A stretch of DNA of 31,354 nucleotides from Lingula anatina (Eukaryota > Brachiopoda > Lingulata > Lingulida > Lingulidae), in contig NW_019773581.1 in assembly GCF_001039355.2 (NCBI RefSeq), positions 333,396 through 364,749 of the forward strand, in the 5' to 3' direction. The notes below the pieces were generated by a model. The model saw nothing but the letters and a program-made list of their open reading frames with translations. It had not been told where the DNA came from and ran no database searches. The stretch's first letter is position 1. Each line of letters begins with the position of its first letter. Below, piece after piece: positions 10,952 through 22,132 of this stretch. The position numbers and the translations under genes are program-made.

Positions 10952-11887
10952 TTATTATTATTATATTTTTTATTTTTATATTTTATTTATTTATTTATTT
11001 ATTTTTTTTTTTTTTTTGCTGCTATGCCAACAACAATCCAATGAATACGTTCCTCAAATGTCTGTCAGTGACTATGAATTGAGTGGACAATGAATAAAAA
11101 GCATACACCCTTATCCGAACACGAACCTAACTAAAAAAGGCTAAACACGTGAATCAACTTACATGGATGCATATTACACAAACGGCTCTCCACCAGGAGT
11201 CCCGGACAGCTCTGTCCTCCCAGACACACCCGTGTGCGCCTCTGGGTACCGACCCCACAGTCCCTCGTGCACTGCCCCCAGTTACTCCACCGACTCCACG
11301 CCTGTGCCCCTCGTATACATCTCGACGCCAGTGTTGGGTTGTAGAGTACGCAAGGGTTACTGTGGCTTGGGAACCGTCTGGTGGCACCAAAGGACCGCGG
11401 GACGACGTAGGGCTGTTCGCAGTACATCTTGCCGCTCATCCTCTGGTAGGGCGTGCCCAGGTACTCGCACCTGTAGTATACGCAGGGGTTCATGTCGTCG
11501 GGTATGAACTGACCCAGTCTACCGCTTCTGTCGCATTGACGAACTGAAATTGAAGCAGTTGAATTAAGTCAGAGAATAGATATAGTAAAAAATAATTACA
11601 GGTCAGGTAATAAACTGAAGGCAACAATCGATTTTCATTATGTTATATATTATATATTTTCTTATCATTACTTATTCATTCATTATTATAATTATGAATT
11701 TATCATTTTTTCTTGTCAGTGTGAATGTTATGATTTCCCTCTCTCCAAAATAAACACATTTTAGCTTCATAAATTTTTACACACAACTTTAAACCTCAAT
11801 AAAAAAAAAAAGTAAATCCCACTACTTACCGGGTACTGTCAAAGCGCTTTGCAGAGCTGTGAGAAGAATAGCTGATGTCAGAAACAT
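10291..11887 (-). CDS. Gene C: secreted CBM14-like/TSP1 protein with Ser/Thr-rich mucin-like tail, 3 exons, 248 aa
   Basis: Exons in transcript order: 11887-11830, 11543-11163, 10598-10291, both introns phase 1. The signal peptide is [19 protein letters not shown]. The CBM14-like domain has C23, C40, C45, C61, C84 and C95 ([12 protein letters not shown]). The TSP1 repeat is at 102-147 ([17 protein letters not shown]) and keeps the WxxW motifs. Its CTRDC lacks the Ser/Thr of the usual CxxS/TCG O-fucosylation site, which A and B keep. The donor at 11162 splits the last TSP1 cysteine codon, and the acceptor at 10601-10599 (cgtgttacag) completes it. The 101-residue tail starts [13 protein letters not shown], is acidic at first, and then becomes Ser/Thr/Asp-rich ([20 protein letters not shown]), as expected for dense O-glycosylation. 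It has no CysD domain, unlike gene A. The product is probably extracellular. Confidence 0.85.
10901..11018. repeat. (TTTA)n/(TTA)n microsatellite in intron 2 of gene C
   Basis: Tetranucleotide TTTA runs with a short TTA segment, ending in poly-T on the plus strand. Confidence 0.9.
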
Positions 11888-12032
11888 GATCGTTGTGTAG
11901 TATGTCTTTTAAAATCGAATTCTTTTTTAATATTCTTCTTTCTTTATAGTGCTCCCCTGAATAAGCTCCTAAACTTTCCGTGTTCTTCAGTGAAGAAAGA
12001 GCCCCAATGACCGGTGTTGGATGAAGCGTGGA

Positions 12033-12040
12033 CTTATATA
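12033..12040 (-). promoter_or_regulatory. Probable TATA box of gene C
   Basis: TATATAAG on the minus strand, about 150 bases upstream of the gene C start codon. Confidence 0.4.
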
Positions 12041-12357
12041 CAGTAAATTACGACGGGGGTGGCCGCGAACTATGACTAAGTCACATTTTATGTCTTCCGT
12101 TTACCACGTGCCACAAGTCATAATGTAGGTTTTTAATAGCTGCGGTAGCCTCCCCGTAAATCTTCTAAGGGGGCATAGCTAAGGACTTAACCAGATGGTT
12201 TTAATATCAAAATGAAGCAAGATCCCGGTGAGGTGAGCGTGCGCACCCCGGAAAACAATGATTTACCACGAGGTGGGGGGAGGAGGGAGCTTATTATAGA
12301 GAGGAAAGGTGTGCTTCATATGGTAATTAAGGGTTAACATACACCCCATTTCCATAG

Positions 12358-12528
12358 ATTTTTAGATCGATCTATCCCTGTGGGGAGTCTCACTAGATCA
12401 CTGTCAGCTTGGCCGGCTTAAGCGTCTGTCCCGCCTACTAAAAGCTGTAAGGGGGTAATTAACTATGGTGCCCGCTCGGCTGACTGCAATTTAGTCTGAA
12501 CCCCCAGGGAGTTAGGTCGATCTAAAAC
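12358..12528. mobile_element. MITE-like inverted-repeat unit
   Basis: The left end (ttttagatcgatctatccct...) and the reverse complement of the right end (ttttagatcgacctaactcc...) match over about 28 bases with few differences, both running into GGGG, and enclose about 115 bp. No clear target-site duplication was found and no second copy is in the window, so the mobile-element call is tentative. Confidence 0.35.
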
Positions 12529-13527
12529 TTAATCTTTAGATCTATCTAAATCTCTGGGAAAGCACCCTAACACTTTTAATGACCCCTGTATATTCTTTTT
12601 CTGTTTTCATTTCCAAAGGGGGTTCAATAAAGCTGGATATAGGAGCAGCGTTCATTCATTTATAATGGAAGTACATGTATGACTTCTATTGCCTCACTCA
12701 TGCGGAATACCCAATTAAAATTCGTCCCTGTAAAACAAATGTGAGATACATTTATCTAAAATGCCAACCCACTTTTATCCCCCCCCCCACCCCCCACCCC
12801 TTCCTCACTGCCTCTCTTCCTGGACACCATACACAATGCTCAAAATTGACGTTTATTTATATCCGTTGACTTTATTTTAGGATAAACTATGCTGGCATTT
12901 TGATACTTCCAAACGAATTTCATCTTGGATTATTCTGAAACATTCCCAATGTTAGGTATTATGATCTTGCTAAGGAAACTGGTTTTATGTACGTACCTTA
13001 ATTTTCCTGTAACAAATACGCTCTCACAAAATTACCTTAATCAATATTTGCAATATTTTGAAAATTTAAATATATATTAAAAGGTCATTTGCCTTTCATG
13101 CATAGATAAACGTTGTACAATGTCCGCTTTTAATCAACCTCACATGGCAATTTATTGCATTTTGATTACTCGGAAATTAGGAAAATATCTAAATATTTGT
13201 TGGGACCATTAAGAAAAGAAATAACTTACAATAAATTGCCGTTCATTTAAATTGATGAAGGAAGTAACTGCTTTCATACAAACCACTGGCAATAACTCAT
13301 TGTAAAGCATCATATATTTTTCTCAACTTTGAATACAATGCTCAACACATGTTGCCGTTGTTCTTCGAAAATAGGTTTCTAAAAGAAGAAACAGGACAAA
13401 GAGAGGCGGCATCAGTATCTAAATATTCAACAAACTACTTTTTTTGTGAAACAAGCACCGTTTATAAAACTCATTTACAGAAATGTAGAGAGGCGAAGGA
13501 CTTCACCCCACTCTCCTCAATCACTCA

Positions 13528-13528
<1 letters not shown>

Positions 13529-13560
<32 letters not shown>
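13529..13560. repeat. (CA)n microsatellite
   Basis: About 16 CA units. Confidence 0.95.
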
Positions 13561-13562
<2 letters not shown>

Positions 13563-14780
13563 CTTTGCTATAAAATGAAAGAAAATGTGTGTATAAACCA
13601 AGAAAAAATATGTAACCCTATACACTATATATATAGAAGGAAGTGTCATGTACTCAGACTTACAAAAAGAAGCATGGGCATTTCCCAAATGCATGCATTC
13701 TCACTTCAGTAAGAGGCGCGCGGGGGGATATATTTGCTTAAAACAAACGCCCCCCCCCCCCCCAATTCCTAAAATCATCGAATCGTATCCAAGGTTAAGG
13801 TATGTTCATTTAAATAAAACGATATCTGGTACATGTAACTAAGAAACATTCTCAGAGATAGGTATGTGAACTATGTGTAACCGCGAGGGGCGAGGAGGCC
13901 ACCCCTACCCCTATTCATGTCATATTTTTCCTCATTCTTTTAATTACAAATTGTCTTAAATTCCGGATCTGTCAATCTGTCAGTCGGAGATAACAAGAGA
14001 TACAAAAAAAATATCTCTAGATATAAGGACGAGCCTTGGCATATGTAAAACATTCGGGGGAGTTATTTGGTTTTGATTGTCCTTAATTAGGGTCCTGTGG
14101 AACCGTATAGACATTGAAGGATTCAGACGGTTAGATAAATGGCTTAAGGTAAATGATAACAAATTCCGAATGCAGATTTTACATAATACTTGAAAGTTCG
14201 AGATTAATGATTTTGTGCTAATCGCAGTGCCAAACGTTCAGAACCCAACCCAATTTCCCTTCAAATATTTAATACAAACTTTTCTATAACTAGCATCAAA
14301 CCATAGATGACCAATAATAATTCCGTTTAAATATATAGAGTAATTGCGGTAGTGCATTTATTTGTCAATTTTATGTTTACCTCCTCCTCGTCCATACAAA
14401 CATAAGCTGATAATAAAAACTCATCATCAGTGTCATACAAGGAAGCAACCACAGTTTCCTACAGCGAAATCATTTCATCATCTTGTGCACCGTATTTTCT
14501 AGATGTAAGAGATCCGCTGAATTACTGTAAATGTCTGTTATTTAATTGCATCCGTAATACAGCTTTTACATGTGAGACACAATATTGAAAATGATGAAAA
14601 AGATGAACCACGGGCCAATAAAAATCATGTATTGTTGTCATTGCAATGCTTAAAATCTACCGACCCAAAATGTTAAAGTTAATGAACATACTGGAATACC
14701 CACCTTTAACTTATTCCGCGTAGAAGAAATAACTATTACGGAGAAAAACTTTACTCCTGCGACCCCCCCCCCCCAAAAAA

Positions 14781-14850
14781 AAAATAATAAATAAATAAAT
14801 AAATAAATAAATAAATAGATAAATAAATAAATAGATAAATCAAATAGATA
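14781..14850. repeat. (AAAT)n microsatellite preceded by poly-C/poly-A
   Basis: A run of C, then A, then tandem AAAT units with occasional GATA variants. Confidence 0.9.
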
Positions 14851-17350
14851 AATAATAATAATAATTTTGTATTGTTAAGAAAAATGATCAGATTCCATTC
14901 TTCGCAAGTGATCAGAATGAATTTAAATCAATTGAATGAAAGTCGGGAAGTTGTTCGCAAGTGTAAGTATTATTTTGTTAGGAATACATTTGTTCGAGCA
15001 TTCTATTCCACATTATGCAAGAATGGAAAATATTATCAACGTCAAAGAGACAAAGAGAGAACGTCAACGTCAAAAAATCAATTTTCGTGATGCTGATAAC
15101 AGTTGCAAGCTGGAAATTGTGAAACTTTTCAAATATGACGTTATAGCATATGGATTTAAGTTGTTTACTTTTAAAAGGATTGAACTAGTGCCTGACGTTG
15201 AATAATTAAAATTATAAAATACAATGAAAAAAAATTCGGATAAAAAGATATCGTAAATAACTTGGGCAAACACGTCAGCACTAAATTGGAACGGGAAGAA
15301 AACGCTTTGTTTCTAGGAAAACTAAGAGTATGGTGAAGTTATACACAGTGTTATGTAGCTCTGAACCAAGACTGTTTTTATTTCCTTTCACAACGTATTA
15401 TGAAGGCCTTTATTGCCCTATAAGATCATAAAATATATATTTTTTTAAATGAGCGCTTCCTTAAACTTTTCAAGGAATTGTTTGGAAATTTAAAGCCTGT
15501 GTGTAGCTCCTAATCTTTAGTACAGACCTTTCGCCATAAATTGAAGAAACTGAAAAAAACATGCCACGAATAATAGCCCTTCCTTACGGTTGACAATATT
15601 CAACATTTGTAAGTCATAAAACATTTGAATGTCGACAAAGTAGTGCAATTATAGCCATTATCTTTATCAAAATAGCCTACAACATCTTTAAATAGCCCAT
15701 GTCAACGTTAATAGGTCACATTTCAGATTTAAATCGCGGTGTGGTACAACTTGAACGTTCTGCTATTTTAGTTTATCTATGATCGATTAAGATGGAGATC
15801 GAAAAGCATTTTAATTAGAATTATAAGCCTCAGAGAGCACATGAAATATACAATCAAAATTTAGTTTGACTGTCTGATCAAAATGACAATCTGAGGACGT
15901 GACACCAGTGTATATTAATGGTCTTTGTGGTCGTACATCCCTCACCGGCAACGGTTATTCGGATTCCTCCACCTTAAATTAACCTTATGACAAAATCCTT
16001 AAGTCACGTTGCGTAATATACTGTACATTAAACTTTGAGACATAAAAATACTGAAAATAGAACCACTGACTAATAAGAGGCACTGAGACTTTTCCTGTGT
16101 TTTTTAAATGTTAAACTTGAAACGGCAAAACACCCACAAACAGTCGACAATTAGTACGGATTTATATCTCTATGTATATCATGTATGTTTAAACACGCGA
16201 CTTTACACTGTAGGTAAACACATTGTCTGATAGCTGGAATGCCGTTGAAAGATGTTTAGACGGAAGTGTTAATGTTTTAGTTATTAAATGCCATTTATAT
16301 ACCAAAACTGCAACCGCGTTCTTAAAATTTTGAAAATAATGGCAATGATAACATTAACCGTGATTTTCCTTCGTCTCCGAAGCAAATAACTTATAAATTT
16401 TTATATGCAGTTTTGAATCTCAGCAATTTTTTTTTCAGTTGATGCTAACGAATAATGAAAATGGCATGTGATTTTAAAGAAAATATGTCAGATTTAAAGC
16501 ACAGTTATATTAATCACTAGGTTAGTTATTTGGGTGACTCTCAAATGTTATTTTTCCTAGTGTATTACACTAATTTCATTCTTTTCAATACTAAGCATTT
16601 CACCGTTGTTCATAGAATAAGTCATCAATTTTCAACTATGTAATCAAAGTTTAATCTTCTGTTATCTGATTTTTATCTTTCTTTCTTTTCTGATCGTTGT
16701 CATATTCCCATCATTCATGAACAGTCCGAGAAAATAGAATTGATTTTTTTTTTAGTTTACCTCAATAACCTCAACACATCCTATTCACTTGAGATGTGAG
16801 TTCTCAGTACAACTAAGTTACACACAGCCGAAGTTCAGTGTTTTACACCTGTCCGTCCTTAAATAAGAACATTTTTGTGGCGACTGTTTTGCAATTAGAC
16901 ACAAATCTAATCCAGTTGATGAGATGCATACCTTAAAACAAAACCACAAGCCCAAGCAGCAGTTGATTATACGAGTAATTCATTCGAACGAAAAAAATGC
17001 AGAAATTTATTAACTGAATGCCATTATATTAAATGTATTCAAATGTTAAATGTGTAGATCAACTGAAACAGCTTTATTGTGTAACAAGCCCATCCCTAAA
17101 TACCCGCACCATCTCAAGAATGAAATAATCGCCATATCGAATTAAAACCCATGTATGTTCATCGGATTACACCAAATAAAACGCGTCAGATTCCGAATTT
17201 GGCCATGCGAATGCTGGGGAACAGTCTTTAAAGTGTATTATAAACGTCAGGCGGTATTTTCTGAGTTTATGTATTCAAAAACAAAGAATCCCGGTTATAA
17301 AATGTGTAAACTAAACATGACTTAAACATACCCAGGTGCAAATGCAAGTA

Positions 17351-17578
17351 CACACAATGGACAATAGAAGTGTCACTCCCTGAATCAGAGTAATCAAATA
17401 ATAAAGTAATCAATAATCAAAGTAGGCAGATCTTGAGTAGTTATAATGCCTGGTCTACATTTTTTTTTTGAAATTTGTTGTTAATAAAATGATACCAGGA
17501 GCATATCATTCCACAGTCATTTATCTCCCCCAAAGTATTGGTTCAGTAGTGGCGACACTTCTATTGTCCATTGTGTGT
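17351..17578. mobile_element. 228-bp MITE of Tc1/mariner type
   Basis: It is flanked on both sides by TA, the target site of Tc1/mariner elements. The terminal inverted repeats begin cacacaatggacaatagaag and match perfectly for 24 bases inward from the TA. There is no coding capacity. About 110 bases at its right end closely match the end of the Tc1-like element at 31004, so it is probably a non-autonomous derivative of that family. Confidence 0.85.
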
Positions 17579-18097
17579 ACAAGGAAGAAAGAGGCAAGGG
17601 TCTGCAAATTACACTTGGTCACCCCATAATGTAGTGCAGTACGAATGTCTCTTGCCCAATCGACATATTATCAACTGACTGTTTACTTACTCTCTACCTG
17701 GATAGTACAGATAGACCACAACCCAACACTAAAAAATTAAGACAGTCCCTTCAGCTGCTAGAGCGTGCATTACCAATTGTGAACTGCGCCGTATTTATAA
17801 TATAATAGTATGTATACCAGCATATCAGTATCATCCAGTATGATACTCCAGTTTCTGACTTTTTAAAAAATCCCCGCACGCTCTTTTAATGGTAGAGCTC
17901 CGAGCCCATATAGTTAGCACTTGGCCTGGCTCATTTAACATATGCTGTTCATTTCAATTCCACAGCATTTAAAACCAAAGTAAAGGCTATGTATATACAT
18001 TGTTGTCTGTCTGCCCCCATATCAACATGAAAATCTATGTAATATTTAAAAGCAAGGCTAATATGAAACTTAGCGCCAGTATCTTCTCAGTAAATAT
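17579..18097. other. 3' flank of gene D
   Basis: No gene or strong signal was seen. No canonical AATAAA is obvious directly after the gene D stop. Confidence 0.4.
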
Positions 18098-19161
18098 TTA
18101 AACGGGCTTTCTTAAAACTAGCGCGATGTGCTTTTTTGTTTTCCCGCGTTCTAGTTCTTCAAAGTTTGCAGCGATTTGTTCTAAACGAGCTCCACCATAA
18201 TCGCGGTGCATGTTGAAATACAAAGTGCCTTCCCAGCTACCAAGACGTCCTGGCACTGCTAGCAAAAACAACGCACCAGGCTTCAGCATACACCAGACTT
18301 GGGCCGCGGCTTCAAGGTCGCCATATGGATTGATGGGGTCTCCATACCGACCTAGGCCAGAGTGTTCCAAAGAGGAAAACGAAACGGCGAAGTCCATTCG
18401 GCGCGACGGATCGTTGGTGATTTCGTCCGCCGTATCTGACATTAACTTGAAGGACAGTTGTGGGTGGTCGAAGAAAACTGGATTGTAATCAACAGTTGTC
18501 ACGTGCTTCACACCAAGATTTAATAGCATGACTTCTAGCCAAGGACTTTGACTTCCTATGACAATTCCTGTCTTGTCTTTTAATTCGTCTCGGTATCTGT
18601 AGAGGATCTTTTTGAATCTGTCGCTATCTTCTCCATACGAGCCCATTTTTATTTGATCATTATCCAATTTTAGAAGCTTTTTGATATCTTCTGATGTGAA
18701 CGTTGTTTTATTGCGTTTTTTGGAGTCATCAAGGTACCGGATATGCAACTTCAAGGTGCCATTTTGCGTGAAATCTTGAAGCATCTCTGGAGGCGGGTTT
18801 TTCAAAGGTGGCTTGAAAGTTTGTCCAGATGGATGCTTCAGCCTGAAGAATATATCCCGACAATTGAAATCTTTTCTTAGGATATGATCACCGCTTTTCT
18901 TTCGAATGGAATAGTCGCAAATTTGGCCACAGGGAGGGGTAGATTTAGTGTCATCGGCAACATCATCTGCCGTGTTCGTTCTCGTCTGCAAAACTTAAAA
19001 TATAAAATATATCAATATAATATATAATATGAAATATATATTTAATTGCTTATTGCAAAAGGGGACCATTGTTGTGATCTTTTCAGAAATTGAAGGGGGC
19101 CAGGACCCCCCCCCCCCCGACACCCCCTAACATGAACAGTGTTTGTACAATCTTCTGTTGT

Positions 19162-19210
<49 letters not shown>

Positions 19211-19598
19211 TATATCAGAAATCACTTATATATACCTGAATTTTCCGGATTTTTTCTGTTCGAGACTCTTGGTGCTGACGTCTAAATGAGAAAGTAAATG
19301 CAAAATACTGTTTACTCTTCAGTCCATTCACGTACAATTCAACATTCATTACAACTTAAATTACTGACTGATCAAGACGACTTTACAGGTTGACTTTGAA
19401 GACAAAGCTCTGCAAGAGTGCAGTGTTTTCTACAATCGATTCATCCTGATTACCCCCGTAAAAAAATTAGTTGATACCACCTACCTCTTTCCGATCCACT
19501 TGTGTGTTACTCCTTTTAGCCATAAAGCTAACAGCCAGTAGCAGTATGATGGTCACAAAAATGCCCTTGAGAGTGAAAGACGGCAATCTTATTTTCAT
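18098..19598 (-). CDS. Gene D: type II membrane DUF268 protein, methyltransferase-like, 3 exons, 351 aa
   Basis: Exons in transcript order: 19598-19485, 19281-19236, 18993-18098. Residues 1-12 are basic and about 13-28 are hydrophobic (IFVTIILLLAVSF), a signal anchor with the C-terminus in the lumen. A 46-nt micro-exon encodes the stem (TSAPRVSNRKNPENS). The DUF268 domain follows: PPCGQIC at about 73-79, the glycine motif GIVIGSQSPW at about 196-205, the acidic VDYN at about 221-224, and the hallmark SFSSLEHSGLGRYGDP at about 258-273, then KPGALFLLAVP. Glycine loop, acid and late motif are arranged as in SAM-dependent methyltransferases. The activity and substrate are unknown. NxS/T sequons (NKT, NGT) fit a lumenal domain. 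The exon 3 acceptor was placed at 18995-18994 because only this keeps the frame and aligns with E and F. A second acceptor eight bases downstream would fit direct joining of exon 1. D is the most diverged of the three copies. Confidence 0.88.
19165..19207. repeat. (AG)n microsatellite in intron 2 of gene D
   Basis: About 21 AG units, close to the 3' end of the micro-exon. Confidence 0.95.
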
Positions 19599-19675
19599 GG
19601 TGTAAACGGTGTGATGTATGTAAATAAGCTCTACAGCCTTCAGGTGTAATGAATATATACTGCCTGCAATATGAA

Positions 19676-19733
19676 GATATTATCAATATTTCACAAGGAA
19701 CGCAGTGAAATATTCATAATAACGGAACGCAGT
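19676..19733. promoter_or_regulatory. Imperfect palindrome upstream of gene D
   Basis: The left arm (19676-19694) and right arm (19705-19733) are inverted copies with a few mismatches around the 10-base loop aaggaacgca. It lies about 80-135 bases upstream of the gene D start. The right arm matches the arm upstream of gene E over 29 bases, while the loop is the reverse complement of the E loop. The string GGAACGCAGT occurs twice. The position suggests a promoter element, but that is inference. Confidence 0.5.
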
Positions 19734-20360
19734 ATTTTTTTTTTTTTTTACAGAAAGAGACGTGACCTCCATAGACGACTATGCTCTGTAATAATCTCTT
19801 AAGAGATTATAACATAAAACCAAACTTTTTAGAAAAAAAACAGGGACTAAATTTGAATGTAGAAATGGATTCATTAACCATTGGTAAGTATGGGAAAATT
19901 GTTGTTTACTCCTGGAAAATTAATTTTTTTAGCCAAAACGAACAGTTATCATCCCTTTAATATGACTGCTATTACATGTATGACTGAGTATTTCTGAAGA
20001 CATGAACTGACCACAGCTTTAGAGAAATATACGTAAATCATCCTTTCCGAAACTTCGAGGGCTTTCAATTAAATTATGGCACTGAATAATAAAATTAAGT
20101 GCACGGATGTACAGTATACGGGTGTCTAAGGCTGTGTTCAGAATAGAAATGATCGTACTAACAGGATCGATCTACAGTATATCCATAGAAGTAGAGATGG
20201 TATATCATCGGGGATTCCCGCTTAAAGGCGCAGTCATTGTAATCAGCCTAATTATCTGGCATGCCCCTTCGCAAAGCAACATGAAAAACATCATGAACCA
20301 CGAATTTTTCCCGACTTAAACCAAGCACAGCTTAAAGATATGCGGGGCGTGTCAGACAAT
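19705..20360. repeat. Duplicated upstream flank, copy at gene D
   Basis: This segment matches 25543-26561 upstream of gene E, including shared strings such as cttaagagattataacataa and the end cgtgtcagacaat. The gene E copy holds about 390 extra bases (about 25595-25985). Confidence 0.85.
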
Positions 20361-20474
20361 AACCTTGCGCGCGTTTTACGTCACAGGTCTTGTGTAACTA
20401 CCCACGTGCTACGATTTTTCCCTTGAGGGGGGGGGGGGCAGCAAGCGGACATTTTGTACAGGAGCAATGCAAAG

Positions 20475-20631
20475 ATGGGTGAAAACGATACGTTGTTTTT
20501 AACCGAAGACGATGTCCCCGGGGCGAAACTGCCAACACCAAAAGTAAAGGAGCATACCAACGTTGTTTTGAAATGATGTGGTTAGCCTGTCAGTGGCGAG
20601 TTGGGGAGAAAAGAGCAGCACTGATAGCAAG
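20475..20631 (+). pseudogene. SAP-domain-like first exon, frameshifted
   Basis: An ATG frame begins MGENDTLFLTEDDVPGAKL and runs to a TGA at 20574. In a shifted frame the sequence continues WLACQWRVGEKRAALIAR, the second helix of a SAP-like DNA-binding motif, and ends at a plausible donor (caag|gtactg). Invertebrate genomes contain multicopy genes with a SAP motif, a SWIM zinc finger and a YqaJ-type nuclease. This looks like the start of a decayed copy. The frameshift and stop rule out a working protein in this form. Confidence 0.45.
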
Positions 20632-21504
20632 GTACTGTGTACACGTGAACCGGCAAAGTTAATGATAATTTCATGTTGCAAAAGCATAATTAAATCAGTT
20701 AGTTATTTTCCAAACGATATTATCTGAATAGCAGATACATAGATCAAACTAACAACAATAAAAATTTTTGATGACATTGAAAATCAAAACCTGCGGTGCA
20801 CGATAGGTTGAGGAGGACACTGCCACAGCAAGTAATGCATGAATTTTGTTACATAACACCAAATGCTTGTGTCGTTGTTAACTCTGTGGTATTATTACTG
20901 CTCAAATTAATACCTGATATTATTTCTCAGGCTACCAAGTACAAATCAACTTATTTTGTGGCAATTAACCTCCATGCTCCATCATGTGTGCAGGTTGTTT
21001 ATTATTATCATTATTATTATTATTATTTGTTCAAGTACATTTTGATAAAGTGGCTATTCTTCAACAAGAGAAAGTCAAAATTTATGCTGAAGTTTAAAAG
21101 ATTAAATCATCAGTAGTATGTACAATTAAAGCTATTTGATTATGCATATTTGATTTTCAATTATCTTGATTATGATATGAGATTTCTGCCTTTTTCTCTT
21201 GCCCTCAAATCAATATATAACATGTAAATTGATGGTGCTTTATTACAATTTTTGCTTTATACTTTCAGATGTAAAAACTGTGTAGCAGTTGGTAAAGCTG
21301 TAGAGATTGATGTAAGCATAGATCAGGGGAAATGGTATTAGAGAAACTAGGAGGACAAGACATAGATAATGTACTAGTAGATCCATCATCACAGCAAGGG
21401 TAGATGGTGTGATCTTGTCCCTGAAGCTGTGCCACAGGTTTTCAACTGGTTGAGTCCTTACTAAGACAAGCTGCTGCGGTGTGAATCGCAATATGTACAT
21501 TCAG

Positions 21505-21664
21505 GTTATACGTGGCAGATTTATGACAAAAGAGACCTTCAAAATATACTTCAAAGGAGTTATTCTTGCGTCTACGCCTCATCAAAAGTACACAGTTACA
21601 GTAACTAGAACATTGTCTGCAAATAGTGAGGCAGTGAAGGCTGCAAGGTGCCATTGTTTTTCAG
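21505..21664 (+). pseudogene. SWIM-zinc-finger-like exon remnant
   Basis: After an acceptor (cattcag) the frame reads KYTVTVTRTLSANSEAVKAA and then RCHC. A beta-strand pattern followed by CxC is what precedes the first cysteine pair of SWIM zinc fingers. The second half (CxH) is not found. It lies about 0.9 kb downstream of the SAP-like remnant on the same strand, which is its main support. Confidence 0.3.
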
Positions 21665-22090
21665 TATTAAGGATGACAGTATCTGTTATTTATTTATTTA
21701 TTTTTTATTATTATTCATTTTTAATGGGAGGGAGACTCACTTTGTTCTTTCTATGCCCATTCAGTGAAGGGTTGGTGGCAATATATGGTAAACCTGTCAT
21801 GCCTGTATGTAGAATTTCTCTTGCTCAAATTTCTACATTTATTGAGTGCTTTATGAAGTTTCCTAGCTGACTGATTAATGAGGTTACTTGTAGAAATATC
21901 TTGCCTACACATTTTGTGATATTTTTACTACTTTATACATATGATTATTCACATTTCATCAGTGGTGTGTGAAAGGTACTTGGTGTTTGCATTTTAGAAC
22001 TGTAGATCTGTGTACCAGCAGGGTTATATTGCAGTACTATCTGTTAATGTTTCTAAAAATAAGCTTCATGTTTGATAATTAATTGGTTTG

Positions 22091-22093
22091 AAA

Positions 22094-22131
<38 letters not shown>
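22091..22131. repeat. (AAAT)n microsatellite
   Basis: About ten AAAT units. Confidence 0.95.

Positions 22132-22132
<1 letters not shown>

Larger units (their letters stand above)
11888..17347. other. Gene-poor 5.4-kb interval between genes C and D
   Basis: It contains the promoter side of gene C, the inverted-repeat unit at 12358-12528, poly-C runs near 12780 and 13750, a (CA)n run at 13529-13560 and an (AAAT)n run at 14781-14850. One open frame at 14936-15205 (89 codons with a hydrophobic N-terminus) has no recognisable domain. No exon with convincing coding character was found on either strand. Confidence 0.5.

Noticed and set aside
11154-11547. Long plus-strand and alternative minus-strand frames over gene C exon 2
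   Set aside because: They are shadows of the GC-richer coding exon; only one frame holds the TSP1 and cysteine pattern.
14936-15205. 89-codon open frame with a hydrophobic N-terminus
   Set aside because: The N-terminus could be a signal anchor, but the rest has no recognisable motif and there is no paralogue or promoter support.
20796-21116. 106-codon open frame with a Tyr run
   Set aside because: It crosses an ATT microsatellite and shows no domain; it lies within the decayed 2.65-kb segment.
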